Positions 38,251 to 46,537 of a stretch of DNA of 64,000 bases are shown here, in pieces. The position numbers and the translations under genes were made by a program. Below the pieces are notes generated by a model. It ran no database searches and was not told where the DNA came from. It was given only the letters and a program-made list of their open reading frames with translations. This DNA comes from CAYPZL01 sp964415045. Its GTDB lineage: Bacteria > Planctomycetota > Phycisphaerae > Sedimentisphaerales > Anaerobacaceae. The stretch spans positions 1 through 64,000 of the forward strand of contig CAYPZL010000004.1 of NCBI GenBank assembly GCA_964415045.1, written 5' to 3'. How positions within the stretch are numbered: the first letter of the stretch is position 1; each line of letters begins with the position of its first letter.

Positions 38251-39110
38251 GGCAGAAAAAGCCCCTACCCAGGCTGGTCATATTCGGCGACCCCAAGAAG
38301 GGACCGGTGGCCGAGGCTATTGAGGACTTCTCGAATTTTCTGAAAGGCAAGGCGCAGATCATCTGCGGCTGCTACCTGGAGAAGTGCACGGCCGAGGTGA
38401 TCCGCAAGAGCGACTTCGCCGTCGTGCTCGGAGGCGACGGCAGCATCATCTCGGCGGCGCGCGATCTGAGCGAAGCCAACGTCCCGGTCATCGGCGTCAA
38501 CTTCGGCAAGCTCGGCTTCCTCGCCGAATTCAGCGTCAGCGAATTCAAGAGCCAGTGCCAGGACATCTTCTCGGGCAAGGCGGCGATCGAGAAACGGATG
38601 ATGCTCGGCTGTCACGTCGCCGAAGCGGGCGGTGAGAAGTTCTATTCGAAAGCGGTGAACGACGTGTTCATCGCGGCCGGACCGCCCTTTCGCGTGATTG
38701 AGCTGCAGATCGCCGTGGACGGACAGCACGTCGCCAGTTGCGTCGGCGACGGACTGATCGTCTCGACGCCGACCGGTTCGACCGCCTACAACCTCTCGGC
38801 CGGCGGCCCGATCCTGGCCGGGTCCATGGAGGCGATGGTCATCACGCCGATCTGCCCTCATTCGCTGAGCTTTCGCCCCATCGTGATCGATGCAGGCAGC
38901 GAAGTCGAAATTCGCTGCACGCGCGTCAACGAGGGCACAACCGCCTGCATTGACGGGCAGGTCTCGGCCGGATTGTCTCCCGACGACCGGGTCAGAGTCG
39001 TAAGGGAAAAGAGCAGCTTTCTGGTGGTGAACAACCCGTTGCGAACGCGCTGGGACACACTGGCGACGAAGCTGGGTTGGGCCAAGCCGCCCACCTACAC
39101 GGCTCCGTAG
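38247..39110 (+). CDS. nadK: NAD kinase
   Basis: Phosphorylates NAD to NADP with ATP or polyphosphate, supplying the reductant the MEP pathway consumes, which fits its coupling to dxs. The 287-residue protein shows the GGDGSI motif (about residues 59-64), NFGKLGFLAEF (about 85-95), the NDV motif (KAVNDVF) and the TPTGSTAYNLSAGGP loop (about 174-188), all diagnostic. Start and dxs stop share ATGA, so translation is coupled. The C-terminal KLGWAKPPTY tail is not part of the core domain. Confidence 0.95.
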   Translation: MRQKKPLPRLVIFGDPKKGPVAEAIEDFSNFLKGKAQIICGCYLEKCTAEVIRKSDFAVVLGGDGSIISAARDLSEANVPVIGVNFGKLGFLAEFSVSEFKSQCQDIFSGKAAIEKRMMLGCHVAEAGGEKFYSKAVNDVFIAAGPPFRVIELQIAVDGQHVASCVGDGLIVSTPTGSTAYNLSAGGPILAGSMEAMVITPICPHSLSFRPIVIDAGSEVEIRCTRVNEGTTACIDGQVSAGLSPDDRVRVVREKSSFLVVNNPLRTRWDTLATKLGWAKPPTYTAP

Positions 39111-39150
39111 GTGGTATCGAAACCAACGGCCGCAGCACGGATGCGTTGGC

Positions 39151-39215
39151 CCCGACAGGAGTGAGTCTGGAGATCACAGGCAAGGCAGCCCCCGACAGGA
39201 GCATGGGGATCTGAC
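39151..39215. repeat. Direct repeat of CCCGACAGGAG, 40 bp apart
   Basis: CCCGACAGGAG occurs at 39151-39161 and 39191-39201; both copies are followed within ten bases by a GGAGATC or GGGGATC segment. The pair fills the 138-base gap between nadK and the TPR protein. Function is unknown; it may be a short dispersed repeat or a leader element. Confidence 0.4.
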
Positions 39216-39248
39216 TTTGCCGGGGTCTTCGCGAATGGGACTGACGCC

Positions 39249-41156
39249 ATGGAGAACACACAATCCATACGACCGACCAACGCAACGGCTGTTGCAGGCC
39301 AACGAGGCCCTGGGGGCCATGGTGTTTCGCCGTGCCGGCGGCTCGGGCGCCTGCTGGTGTTCGTATTGCCCCTTCTCGTGCCGGCCGGTGTGCTCGCAAG
39401 GTACGCCAACTCACCGGTCGCCAACCCCATCGGTCCGGCGAACGTGCCCCCGAGCAGTTATCAGAGCAGCGCCGTCCGCACGCCGGGCGCGACCAGCGAC
39501 ACCGGCAATCTCCTCGTCACCGGCAACGTCAGCGGGGCCAAACAGTTTCGCGCCCCCGTCCCCTACCAATCGCCGACGAGGTTTCAGGGAACACTCGGCT
39601 CGACGTCGCTCGATTCCTTCCTGAGAGCCTCGGCGGCGCCGCAGGCGGGCGGATATTCGCGCCCCTACGGGGCGTTTTACTCACCCACGGGAACGGTCGC
39701 CAAGATCGGCGCCGGACAAGCGGCCGATTCGGCGCCGCTGATGCGGGCCTCGGCCATGAAGGCCACGCCGGTGGCGCAGCCTCAGGCAGCGCCGGCCACA
39801 CCGGTGAAAGACTGGAGAATGTGGGAGCAACTGGGGAGCCGGTCCGCCTCGGGCCCTTCGCTGCAAAAGTGGAAAGCCCTTTCGTCCGACCCTGCCCCGG
39901 CCCCCGCCGACCGGCGCGTCTCGCAGCCGCAGAGAGAGACTGTGATACCGGAAAATACCTTTCGCCAACTCGAAAGCACCTGGACGAATCGGCCGGTACC
40001 GACGCTACCGAGCGAGCCAGCGGCCGGGCAGACGTTTTTGAAACCGTCGGAGGCTTCACGATCGAGCGACGGGGTGGCAGCGTCAAGGCCGCAGGCCTTG
40101 GCGATAGGGCCGCGCGACTCCGGAAAAGCTACCACCAATGGCCCATGGGACATGGAGATGCGGGGATGGGAGACGGTGGATTCGCGGAACGCGATTCGCT
40201 CAACCGACAAAGTGAGTTCTGCCATCGGCGATGAATTGGGGCTTACCGGCGTCACGCGCCCGAACGAGATCGACGGTGTGTTCCCGCCTGAGGCCCCGAA
40301 GCCCGGCGTAGCCAGCGAAGCCAAAACGTCGAGCGCCGTGTCCAGTCTTCAGCGCGCCGAGAGGACCGCGCGCGAATTCGATGCTCCGTCGAATCTCTTG
40401 CAGCGTTCGTCCGACGAGCGCGCCGGATGGTCCCTGCCCGCCACCTCCGCGCCCGCAAACAGCGCGCCGGGCACGCTCAACAGCTATCGCAGCGCCAACG
40501 GCATCACCTGGGTAGGCCGCTCAAACGACGGGCCCGCTCCGAGGCGTGCCGACCCGTCTTCCGCGGCAGGGGGTGACCCACGCGTTCGTACTCCGGACGC
40601 CTTCGCGCGTGGGTTGAGAACCCACGCTACGACTTCGGATTCGCGGGTCGCGCCCTCGACCGGCATTGATCCGCTGTCCGAAATTCGTAATCGCCAATCC
40701 GGCACGGGCGATTTCGAGCGACACATGCACGCCGCCCGCTCGTTCGTGCAGCAAGGCCGCTACTACCGCGCCGCCGAATCGTTTACGCGAGCCTCGGCGT
40801 ACCAACCGAGCAATGCGATCCCGCACTTGGGCAGGAGCATCGCCCTGTTCGCCGCCGGCGAGTACATCACCAGCTCGCTGTGCCTGGCCCGGGCCCTCGA
40901 ACTGAATCCCCAGTCCGCACTGATGCAGGCCCGCATCGTCAACGCCGCCGGCGGGCCGGCGCAATTCGAGCAGCGGCTGGCCGACCTCGAGCAATGCCTC
41001 AAGGACAGCGACGCGCCGCAGTTGCATTTCCTCCTGGCCTACGTCTATCACCACATCGGGCGCGCGCAAGAGGCGGCCCGAGCCGTCGAAGCCGCCCGGA
41101 GGGCAATGCCCTCGTCAGCAGCCGTCGACGTCCTCAAAGCCGCCATCGCACCATAG
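39249..41156 (+). CDS. Exported low-complexity protein with C-terminal TPR-like repeats
   Basis: A 635-residue protein I cannot assign to a family beyond its ends. The N-terminal 50 residues carry a basic stretch (PCRRLGRLL) and a hydrophobic segment (VFVLPLLVPAGVLA), so it is probably exported or anchored. Residues about 60-490 are low-complexity, rich in Ala, Pro, Ser, Thr and Arg, and probably disordered. Residues about 495-630 form TPR-like helical pairs (HMHAARSFVQQGRYYRAAESFTRA, ALELNPQSALMQARI and LLAYVYHHIGRAQEAARAVEAA split by linkers), typical of protein-protein scaffolds. Two different palindromic repeats (40073-40108 and 40575-40627) are translated in frame in the disordered part. 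It follows nadK by 138 bases on the same strand. Confidence 0.75.
   Translation: MENTQSIRPTNATAVAGQRGPGGHGVSPCRRLGRLLVFVLPLLVPAGVLARYANSPVANPIGPANVPPSSYQSSAVRTPGATSDTGNLLVTGNVSGAKQFRAPVPYQSPTRFQGTLGSTSLDSFLRASAAPQAGGYSRPYGAFYSPTGTVAKIGAGQAADSAPLMRASAMKATPVAQPQAAPATPVKDWRMWEQLGSRSASGPSLQKWKALSSDPAPAPADRRVSQPQRETVIPENTFRQLESTWTNRPVPTLPSEPAAGQTFLKPSEASRSSDGVAASRPQALAIGPRDSGKATTNGPWDMEMRGWETVDSRNAIRSTDKVSSAIGDELGLTGVTRPNEIDGVFPPEAPKPGVASEAKTSSAVSSLQRAERTAREFDAPSNLLQRSSDERAGWSLPATSAPANSAPGTLNSYRSANGITWVGRSNDGPAPRRADPSSAAGGDPRVRTPDAFARGLRTHATTSDSRVAPSTGIDPLSEIRNRQSGTGDFERHMHAARSFVQQGRYYRAAESFTRASAYQPSNAIPHLGRSIALFAAGEYITSSLCLARALELNPQSALMQARIVNAAGGPAQFEQRLADLEQCLKDSDAPQLHFLLAYVYHHIGRAQEAARAVEAARRAMPSSAAVDVLKAAIAP
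40073..40108 (+). repeat. In-frame copy of a dispersed palindromic repeat
   Basis: GTGGCAGCGTCAAG, hairpin AAGGCC-GCA-GGCCTT, then CTTGGCGATAGG. The same unit occurs twice near the assembly gap (46131-46166 and, inverted, 46211-46245). Here it codes for VAASRPQALAIG within the disordered part of the TPR protein. Confidence 0.8.
40575..40627. repeat. Second in-frame palindromic element
   Basis: GCGTGGGTT (40607-40615) pairs with AACCCACGC (40619-40627) over a 3-base loop, and a third arm GACCCACGCG lies at about 40575-40584. It is translated in frame in the TPR protein. The AACCCACGC palindrome resembles short repeats that I know to be dispersed in planctomycete genomes, but only this copy is in the window. 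Confidence 0.55.
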
Positions 41157-41233
41157 ACCATCGGGACAAATCAAAATGTAAATGCCGAGAAGAATATAAG
41201 CCTAATCTCCATTTTGCAAAACTCTACTATTTC

Positions 41234-42706
41234 CTATTTTGACCGGGCGTCATCCGCTTTGTCCTGCATGTCTCTGGGAATGGCGTCGTCGGGCCAGTCC
41301 CGGCTGAGAACGCTCTTCAGTTGCCCCTGCGTATCGATCAGGACGATCTCCTTGCGGCGTGCCGGCTCCTCGTTGTCTCCGAGCAGATGGCTGTTCTCGG
41401 AGACCAGGGCCGTGATGCGGTCATTCCCCTTCCAGGCGGGCACGAAGTCGGGCATATCGTCCATGCCGAAGCCCTCGTCCTGTCCGCAGGGGAAGATCGC
41501 GTCGTTCGAGCCCAGCTCGTAGACGGCGAACCGGTTGTGCCTGAGCGGAACCAGCAGGCGCCGCCCGTCGGGGGAGAGACGGAAGAAGTTCATGTTCTGG
41601 CTCGCCTGGCTGCGGAGCGCGCCGGGCAGGATGTTGGTCACCGTGCCGGTGAGACGGTCGTAACAGAACAGCGAATAGTCGGGCTCGTCCAGTTCCGTCG
41701 TGGGGATGGCCGCAGCCGCACTGGACAGGATCATCCGGCCGTCCAGTCCGTATTCCACGTGCATGGTCGGCTGAAACAGGGTCCCCGCCAGTTGCCGTCC
41801 CGCTTGCGTCGCCTGGCTCGTGCCGATCGACTCCCCGTTGCTCGCCTCGACAGGCTTGTCGAGCGCGACACCGTCGTCGCCGAGAACCACCTTCTCTTCC
41901 AGCGCACCGAGGATGGGGTCGCCGTCCCGTTTGATGTACGCCAGCGCCTTGCCGTCCGGACGCCAGTCGTAGCCGATGGCAACGCCGACGGTCACTTCCA
42001 TGGCATCGATTTTCCCGTCGGCCGACGCCAGGAACAGTATCGCCTGGTCTTCATCGTGCGGCCTGGGCATGACGTAGGCAATGTGGCGTCCGTCCGGCGT
42101 AAAGCGCGGCCGGAACATGCCCAGCGGCATGGTCACGAGAACCTTTCGCTCGTGCAGCCGGGCTCGAGGCGCGACCAGCAGACGATTGAAGCCAATCTCA
42201 AGCTGCTCGCACTCGCCGAGCTTCGAAGGCCCGAGCTTCTCGGCCAAAGCCGCGCCGGGATCGACGCACATACAGCGAATCACCCAGCGAAGATAAGAAT
42301 CCGCGTAACCCAGCTTCTCGTCCTTGTCTTCCGGCAGATCGCCCGGTGCGACGAGGCCCGCAAGGATCTTTTGTTCGAGCTGCCGAGCGTCGTCGCGGAT
42401 CATTCGAGCCACGGGGGCCGGAAACAGCTTCAGGCCCTCTTCGACGCCTTCGCAGCGAAAACCTTTAACGTATGCGATGTGCCCTCCGTCCGCCGAGATG
42501 TCGGGCATCTGGCTTACCCCATCGGGCTCGACGGGCGTGAGCCCGCCGCTCTCACCGTCGACGAGAAAGAGGCTTCCCCTCACGCGCAGCAGGCCCCACA
42601 AGCCGTCGTCCGACCATTCGAGGGAGTTGTCCGGAAAACACCCAACCAAGTGCACTCCCGCTACGCACAGCACCAGTAAACTGATTGTCTTGACTCGATT
42701 ACCCAT
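41234..42706 (-). CDS. Lipoprotein with TolB/WD40-like beta-propeller
   Basis: A 490-residue lipoprotein. I chose the ATG at 42706, which has an AGGGAG site eight bases upstream and gives a classic lipoprotein signal (KTISLLVLCVAGVHLVGC, lipobox LVGC with Cys23). Upstream in-frame codons look non-coding. The mature part has TolB/DPP-like propeller blades with the repeated form x-S-P-D-G-R (FRLSPDGRRLLV, RFTPDGRHIAYV, DWRPDGKALAYI). A helical insertion at about 100-170 contains paired Cys. Such propellers usually bind proteins or peptidoglycan-linked partners. No catalytic residues are visible. It is flanked by the TPR gene (convergent) and the GroES-like gene (upstream, same strand). Exact role unknown. 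Confidence 0.8.
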   Translation of the reverse strand: MGNRVKTISLLVLCVAGVHLVGCFPDNSLEWSDDGLWGLLRVRGSLFLVDGESGGLTPVEPDGVSQMPDISADGGHIAYVKGFRCEGVEEGLKLFPAPVARMIRDDARQLEQKILAGLVAPGDLPEDKDEKLGYADSYLRWVIRCMCVDPGAALAEKLGPSKLGECEQLEIGFNRLLVAPRARLHERKVLVTMPLGMFRPRFTPDGRHIAYVMPRPHDEDQAILFLASADGKIDAMEVTVGVAIGYDWRPDGKALAYIKRDGDPILGALEEKVVLGDDGVALDKPVEASNGESIGTSQATQAGRQLAGTLFQPTMHVEYGLDGRMILSSAAAAIPTTELDEPDYSLFCYDRLTGTVTNILPGALRSQASQNMNFFRLSPDGRRLLVPLRHNRFAVYELGSNDAIFPCGQDEGFGMDDMPDFVPAWKGNDRITALVSENSHLLGDNEEPARRKEIVLIDTQGQLKSVLSRDWPDDAIPRDMQDKADDARSK

Positions 42707-42911
42707 CGCTCTGCTCCCTGACATATTGTCGGTATTTGTCCCATAGCTTTTCTCCGGCGCTCGGCGGTTGGGCTTGGGACGGCTCGGACCCGACCAGGGC
42801 CAGGACCCCGGAATGCCAGAAACCCTGTTCGGTTTTGCCGGCAAGGCCTTCATGCACCGATGACGTACTCGCAGAAGAGACGCAGGACCGGAATGGCGGA
42901 ATCACGCGGTC

Positions 42912-43232
42912 TCAGGCCTTGCGGAAGACGGCGACAACGTTTTCGACCTCCACGACGAAGAGGCGGTTGTCGCCCTCGAAATCGACCGGGATGGCACCTT
43001 TGGGATTGAAGAGGACCTTGTCGTAGCGCACCAGGGGAATTTCAGGCATGGTCTCGATCTCGGCCGAAACGGCGACGACGCGTCCGGTAATCGTGGGAAT
43101 CTCGATGTTGTCGGGCAGCTTGATCCCGCCCTTGGTCTCTTTCTTGTCCTCGTCCTTGCGAATGAGAACGCGCTTGCCGATCGGCTCGACCGTTTCGAGC
43201 GGCTGGACTTCCGTGTTTTCCTTCCTGGCCAT
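42912..43232 (-). CDS. groS: GroES-like co-chaperonin (Cpn10)
   Basis: A 106-residue Cpn10 family protein: PIGKRVLIRKDE at the first strand, a mobile loop region with KETKGGIKLPD, GRVVAVSAE and the DKVLFNPKGAIPVDF strand. The co-chaperonin caps GroEL. It is slightly longer than E. coli GroES (97), and the loop differs from the usual GGIVL (here GGIKL), which lies in the GroEL-binding segment. No groEL is next to it, which is unusual; planctomycete genomes often carry several, scattered groES/groEL copies (general knowledge). It has its own well-formed promoter at 43276-43304 and lies downstream of topA. Confidence 0.88.
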   Translation of the reverse strand: MARKENTEVQPLETVEPIGKRVLIRKDEDKKETKGGIKLPDNIEIPTITGRVVAVSAEIETMPEIPLVRYDKVLFNPKGAIPVDFEGDNRLFVVEVENVVAVFRKA

Positions 43233-43275
43233 ATGCGATGCCTTTACCTGTTAGAGCCTGTTAGCGACAGCGAAC

Positions 43276-43304
43276 ATTATACCGCCGAAACCGCGGGAGA
43301 ACAA
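43276..43304 (-). promoter_or_regulatory. Predicted promoter of the groES-like gene
   Basis: Minus strand: -35 TTGTTC (43299-43304), 17-bp spacer, perfect -10 TATAAT (43276-43281). Start expected near 43269, 36 bases before the ATG. No CIRCE element (GCACTC-N9-GAGTGC) was seen. Confidence 0.7.
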
Positions 43305-43473
43305 GGCGTTCGGAGGATTGCACATTCTTCTCTGTCGGCCCAGTGACGGACAATCGCCGGGGGAGAATCACGCAGGGGCGGGCCCCTGTGGCTGCCCGGG
43401 CGCTTCGGCATAACGGGGGTGCCGCCACTCCGCTGGAGACCAACGACGCAGAGCTTCCCCTGGGACCGTCGCG

Positions 43474-45840
43474 CTACTTGGCCTTGGACTTGCTCTTGGG
43501 GCTTTTGAACCGGTCGAGGATTTCCTTGGCCTTTTCCTGCGATTCCGGGGGCCACTGGCCCTGGGCCTGGAGTTCCTTGAGCGCTTCGACGGCCTTGATG
43601 CTGACGATGGTCCGGCAGCGGGGGAATTTGTTGCAGCCCAGGAACGGCCCGCGCTTGCTCTGGCGAATCACCAGCTCGCCCTGCTTGCACTTGTAGCATC
43701 GTACGCCGGTCGGCTCGGGCTTGGGCTTGGGCGGCAGCACGTTGCCTTCCTTGTCCAGACGGAGCGTCGTCTTGCATTCCGGATAATCGCTGCACCCCAG
43801 AAACTCGCCGTACCGACCGTTCTTGCGCACCATCGGCTTGCCGCACTCCGGACACTTGTGCTCCGTGACCTGTTCCTCAACCATTTTTCCCTCCTTATCA
43901 CACGGACAGGCGAACTTGCATTCCGGATACCCCGAGCAGCTCAGGAATCGGCCGTTCTTGCCGAATCGATAGACGAGCTGGCGCTGGCAGTCCGGGCACG
44001 TGTACTCGCTGGGGGTGGCCTCGGCCTTGGCGTGCTTCATCTCCTTCTGCGCCGTTTCCAGGTTCTGCTTGAACGGCTGGTAGAAATCGTCCAGCACGCC
44101 GTGCCAGTTCAAATGCTGCTCCTCGATCTTGTCGAGCTGCTCCTCCATATGGCGCGTGAAGGCGATATCCATGATGCGGGGAAAGTACTCATCGAGCTTG
44201 TCGGTGACCACCTCGCCGAGGTCGGTGGCGTAGAACTTCTTGTCTCTCTGCTCGACGTACCGGCGCTCCTGAATTGTGCTGATGATCGGAGCGTAGGTGC
44301 TCGGCCGGCCGATGCCTTCCTTTTCCAGGGCCTTCACGAGTGAGCCTTCCGTATATCGAGCCGGGGGCTTGGTGAAGTGCTGCTCGGCCCGCAGGTCCAC
44401 CGCCGCCAGATCCTGACCGACCTGCGTGGCCGGAAGCACCTGTTCGGTCGAGAACGTCGGCCAGACCCTGGTATATCCGTCAAAGACCAGCACGCGTCCC
44501 GTGGCCCGGTACGTAGCCGTGCCGACCGCGGTCTCGGCCGCGATGTTCAGCGTGGTCACGTCCCACCGCGCCGGCTCCATCTGGCAGGCAACGAAGCGCC
44601 GCCAGATCAGGTCGTAGAGCTTGAATTGCTCGTCGCTTAGGAACTGCTTGATCTCGCGCGGGGTCAGATCGACGTCCGTCGGCCGAATGGCTTCGTGAGC
44701 CTGCTGAGCCGTCTTCTTCGACGTGTAGATTTTCGCCTTCTCCGGCAGATACTCCGGGCCAAACTGATTCTGAATGTGATTACGCACCTCGTTCACGGCT
44801 TCGTTGGACAGATGCGTGCTGTCGGTACGCATGTAGGTGATGAGGCCCAGGGAACCCATCGACCCGAGGTCGATCCCTTCGTAAAGCTGCTGGGCCACCG
44901 ACATCGTTCGTTTGGCGGTGAAACCCATGCGATTGGCCGCCGCTTGCTGCAAGGTCGAGGTGATAAACGGCGCCGAAGGCCGCGACACGGACTCTTTGGT
45001 CTCGATGCCGGCGATCTTGAACGGGGCCGATTGGAGCGCGCCGAAGACCTTCTCGGCCTCCTCCTTGTTGCCCGCCTTGAACTTCTCGTCGCCGATCTTG
45101 TGCAGCTCGGCCTTGAAGGCGTGGTGCTCGGCGAGCCACTGGCTCTGCTGACGCAGGTTCGGGCCTTTGTCGCCGTCTGCCTTCGGCGTGATGAAATCGA
45201 GCCACTCCTGGTGATAGTCGCTTCCGACGTCGGTGGTGAAAACTGCGGGAATCAGCCAGTATTCCTCGGGCTTGAAACTGCGGATTTCGCGTTCCTTCCG
45301 GACGACCATCTTGACTGCCACGGACTGCACGCGTCCGGCCGAAAGACCCCGCGTGACCTTCTTCCAGAGCAACGGGCTGATCTGGTAGCCCACGATGCGA
45401 TCCAGAATCCGGCGCGCCTGCTGGGCCATGACCTTGTCCGTGTCGATGCGGCCCGGCTCCTCGAACGCCTGCATGATCGTGGACTTCGTGATCGCGTTGA
45501 AGATGACCCGATAAACCCGGTCCTGCGGAACGCCGAGGATCTGGGCCAAATGCCAGGCGATGGCTTCCCCTTCGCGGTCAAGGTCGGTGGCCAGATAGAG
45601 CTTGTCGCACTTCTTGGCCGCAGCCTTCAACTGGCTGACGACGCGCTTCTTGCCCGGCATGATGTCGTACGTGGGCTCGAACTGGTGCTCGAGATCCACG
45701 TTCAGCCCCTTCGAAGGCAGGTCACGGACGTGCCCCATGGAGGCTTTGACCTCGAAGTCCGGGCCAAGGTATCTGTTGATCGTCTTGGCCTTGGCAGGCG
45801 ATTCGACGATGACCAGCGATTTGTGCGAGTTCGTGCTCAT
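43474..45840 (-). CDS. topA: DNA topoisomerase I
   Basis: Type IA topoisomerase that relaxes negative supercoils. The Toprim domain opens with LVIVESPAKAKTI (about residues 9-21) and has the DLDREGEAIAWH acidic motif (about 91-102). The catalytic Tyr lies in ITYMRTDST (near 337). The C-terminus carries three or four CxxC-type zinc ribbons (CPDCQRQLVYR, CPECGKPMVRK, CYKCKQGELV) followed by a Lys-rich tail (SPKSKSKAK). The 788-residue length fits. I chose the ATG at 45840 (MSTNSHKSL) with a GGAAGAG site; an upstream in-frame TTG three codons earlier is weaker. The neighbours on the strand are cysK upstream and groES downstream. Confidence 0.96.
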   Translation of the reverse strand: MSTNSHKSLVIVESPAKAKTINRYLGPDFEVKASMGHVRDLPSKGLNVDLEHQFEPTYDIMPGKKRVVSQLKAAAKKCDKLYLATDLDREGEAIAWHLAQILGVPQDRVYRVIFNAITKSTIMQAFEEPGRIDTDKVMAQQARRILDRIVGYQISPLLWKKVTRGLSAGRVQSVAVKMVVRKEREIRSFKPEEYWLIPAVFTTDVGSDYHQEWLDFITPKADGDKGPNLRQQSQWLAEHHAFKAELHKIGDEKFKAGNKEEAEKVFGALQSAPFKIAGIETKESVSRPSAPFITSTLQQAAANRMGFTAKRTMSVAQQLYEGIDLGSMGSLGLITYMRTDSTHLSNEAVNEVRNHIQNQFGPEYLPEKAKIYTSKKTAQQAHEAIRPTDVDLTPREIKQFLSDEQFKLYDLIWRRFVACQMEPARWDVTTLNIAAETAVGTATYRATGRVLVFDGYTRVWPTFSTEQVLPATQVGQDLAAVDLRAEQHFTKPPARYTEGSLVKALEKEGIGRPSTYAPIISTIQERRYVEQRDKKFYATDLGEVVTDKLDEYFPRIMDIAFTRHMEEQLDKIEEQHLNWHGVLDDFYQPFKQNLETAQKEMKHAKAEATPSEYTCPDCQRQLVYRFGKNGRFLSCSGYPECKFACPCDKEGKMVEEQVTEHKCPECGKPMVRKNGRYGEFLGCSDYPECKTTLRLDKEGNVLPPKPKPEPTGVRCYKCKQGELVIRQSKRGPFLGCNKFPRCRTIVSIKAVEALKELQAQGQWPPESQEKAKEILDRFKSPKSKSKAK

Positions 45841-46130
45841 CTCTTCCAATACTTCGATTGACCGCCGTTACCTGCAGTCTGGCATACCAGACATTCACAA
45901 TGGCCGCACCGCAAGTGCGCCGGCCGACGGGGCTTATCTACCCTTGTCTGGGCCGATAAGTTCGACCGGGACACAGATCATTTCAGTTCCCTATCGGCCA
46001 TTTCGCTCTCGGAATTCAAAACAGGACAGATACAGGAGAAGCCCCCGTTGTGTCAACAGAAAAGGCCCGCGGCGGCGCGCCGGTCTGTGCAATCTTTCGG
46101 GCACCATTGTTTTAGACCCTGGACTGCTAC

Positions 46131-46166
46131 GGGTGGCAGCGTCAAGTCCGAAGGACTTGGCGATGG
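46131..46166 (+). repeat. Dispersed palindromic repeat, copy left of the gap
   Basis: GGGTGGCAGCGTCAAG, hairpin AAGTCC-GAA-GGACTT, then CTTGGCGATGG. It matches the in-gene copy at 40073 but with compensating base changes in the hairpin (AAGTCC/GGACTT against AAGGCC/GGCCTT), so the fold is conserved. Confidence 0.85.
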
Positions 46167-46193
46167 TCAACACCCGGGGCGCCTATAGCGCCA

Positions 46194-46203
46194 NNNNNNN
46201 NNN
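46194..46203. other. Assembly gap (10 Ns)
   Basis: Ten undetermined bases at a scaffold join. The real distance may differ, and the inverted repeat copies on each side are a likely cause of the break. Confidence 1.
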
Positions 46204-46210
46204 AAGTCCC

Positions 46211-46245
46211 CCATCGCCAAGCTGCCGCTTGACGCTGCCACTCGC
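46211..46245 (-). repeat. Dispersed palindromic repeat, inverted copy right of the gap
   Basis: Reverse complement reads GAGTGGCAGCGTCAAG, a shorter hairpin AAGC-GGCA-GCTT, then CTTGGCGATGG. It is the third copy in the window and faces the copy at 46131. Confidence 0.8.
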
Positions 46246-46455
46246 ATGCCAGAATATTTTCACAGACACGCGCGCCGGACTCGTCGCCGCAGGGCGATGA
46301 CGCACCGCCGAGAAGTCTTTTCGGGGCCGATATCGCCGCCGGCGAACCGCTGCCCCTTTCGTTGCGGCAGCGGAAAATTTCAAAAAGATGATGATTTTTG
46401 CCGATTCCGTGGCGAACATACCTCCCGGTGCCGGCGTATCAGTAGCGGTGCCTAC

Positions 46456-46499
46456 ATGGGCTGGGGCCATCTGTCCTCCTGCCTCAGCCCATCTTTTTT
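46456..46499 (+). terminator. Orphan plus-strand terminator upstream of the cysK 3' end
   Basis: ATGGGCTG (46456-46463) pairs with CAGCCCAT (46485-46492), followed by C and six Ts. The T-run lies on the plus strand only, so it cannot end the minus-strand cysK transcript. No plus-strand gene precedes it. Confidence 0.65.
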
Positions 46500-46537
46500 G
46501 CGCTCAAGTCAGGGTCGGCCGACGTGAGGAGGCCGTT

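Larger units (their letters stand above)
45841..46537. other. Intergenic region with assembly gap, inverted repeats and an orphan terminator
   Basis: Nearly 700 bases between topA and cysK with no gene I can support. It holds two copies of a dispersed palindromic repeat in opposite orientation around a 10-N gap, and a plus-strand terminator at 46456-46499. Open frames here are short and cross the N-run. Confidence 0.6.

Noticed and set aside
45841..46470. Small open frames around the N-run as genes
   Set aside because: They cross undetermined bases or palindromic repeats and have no ribosome-binding site or recognisable product.
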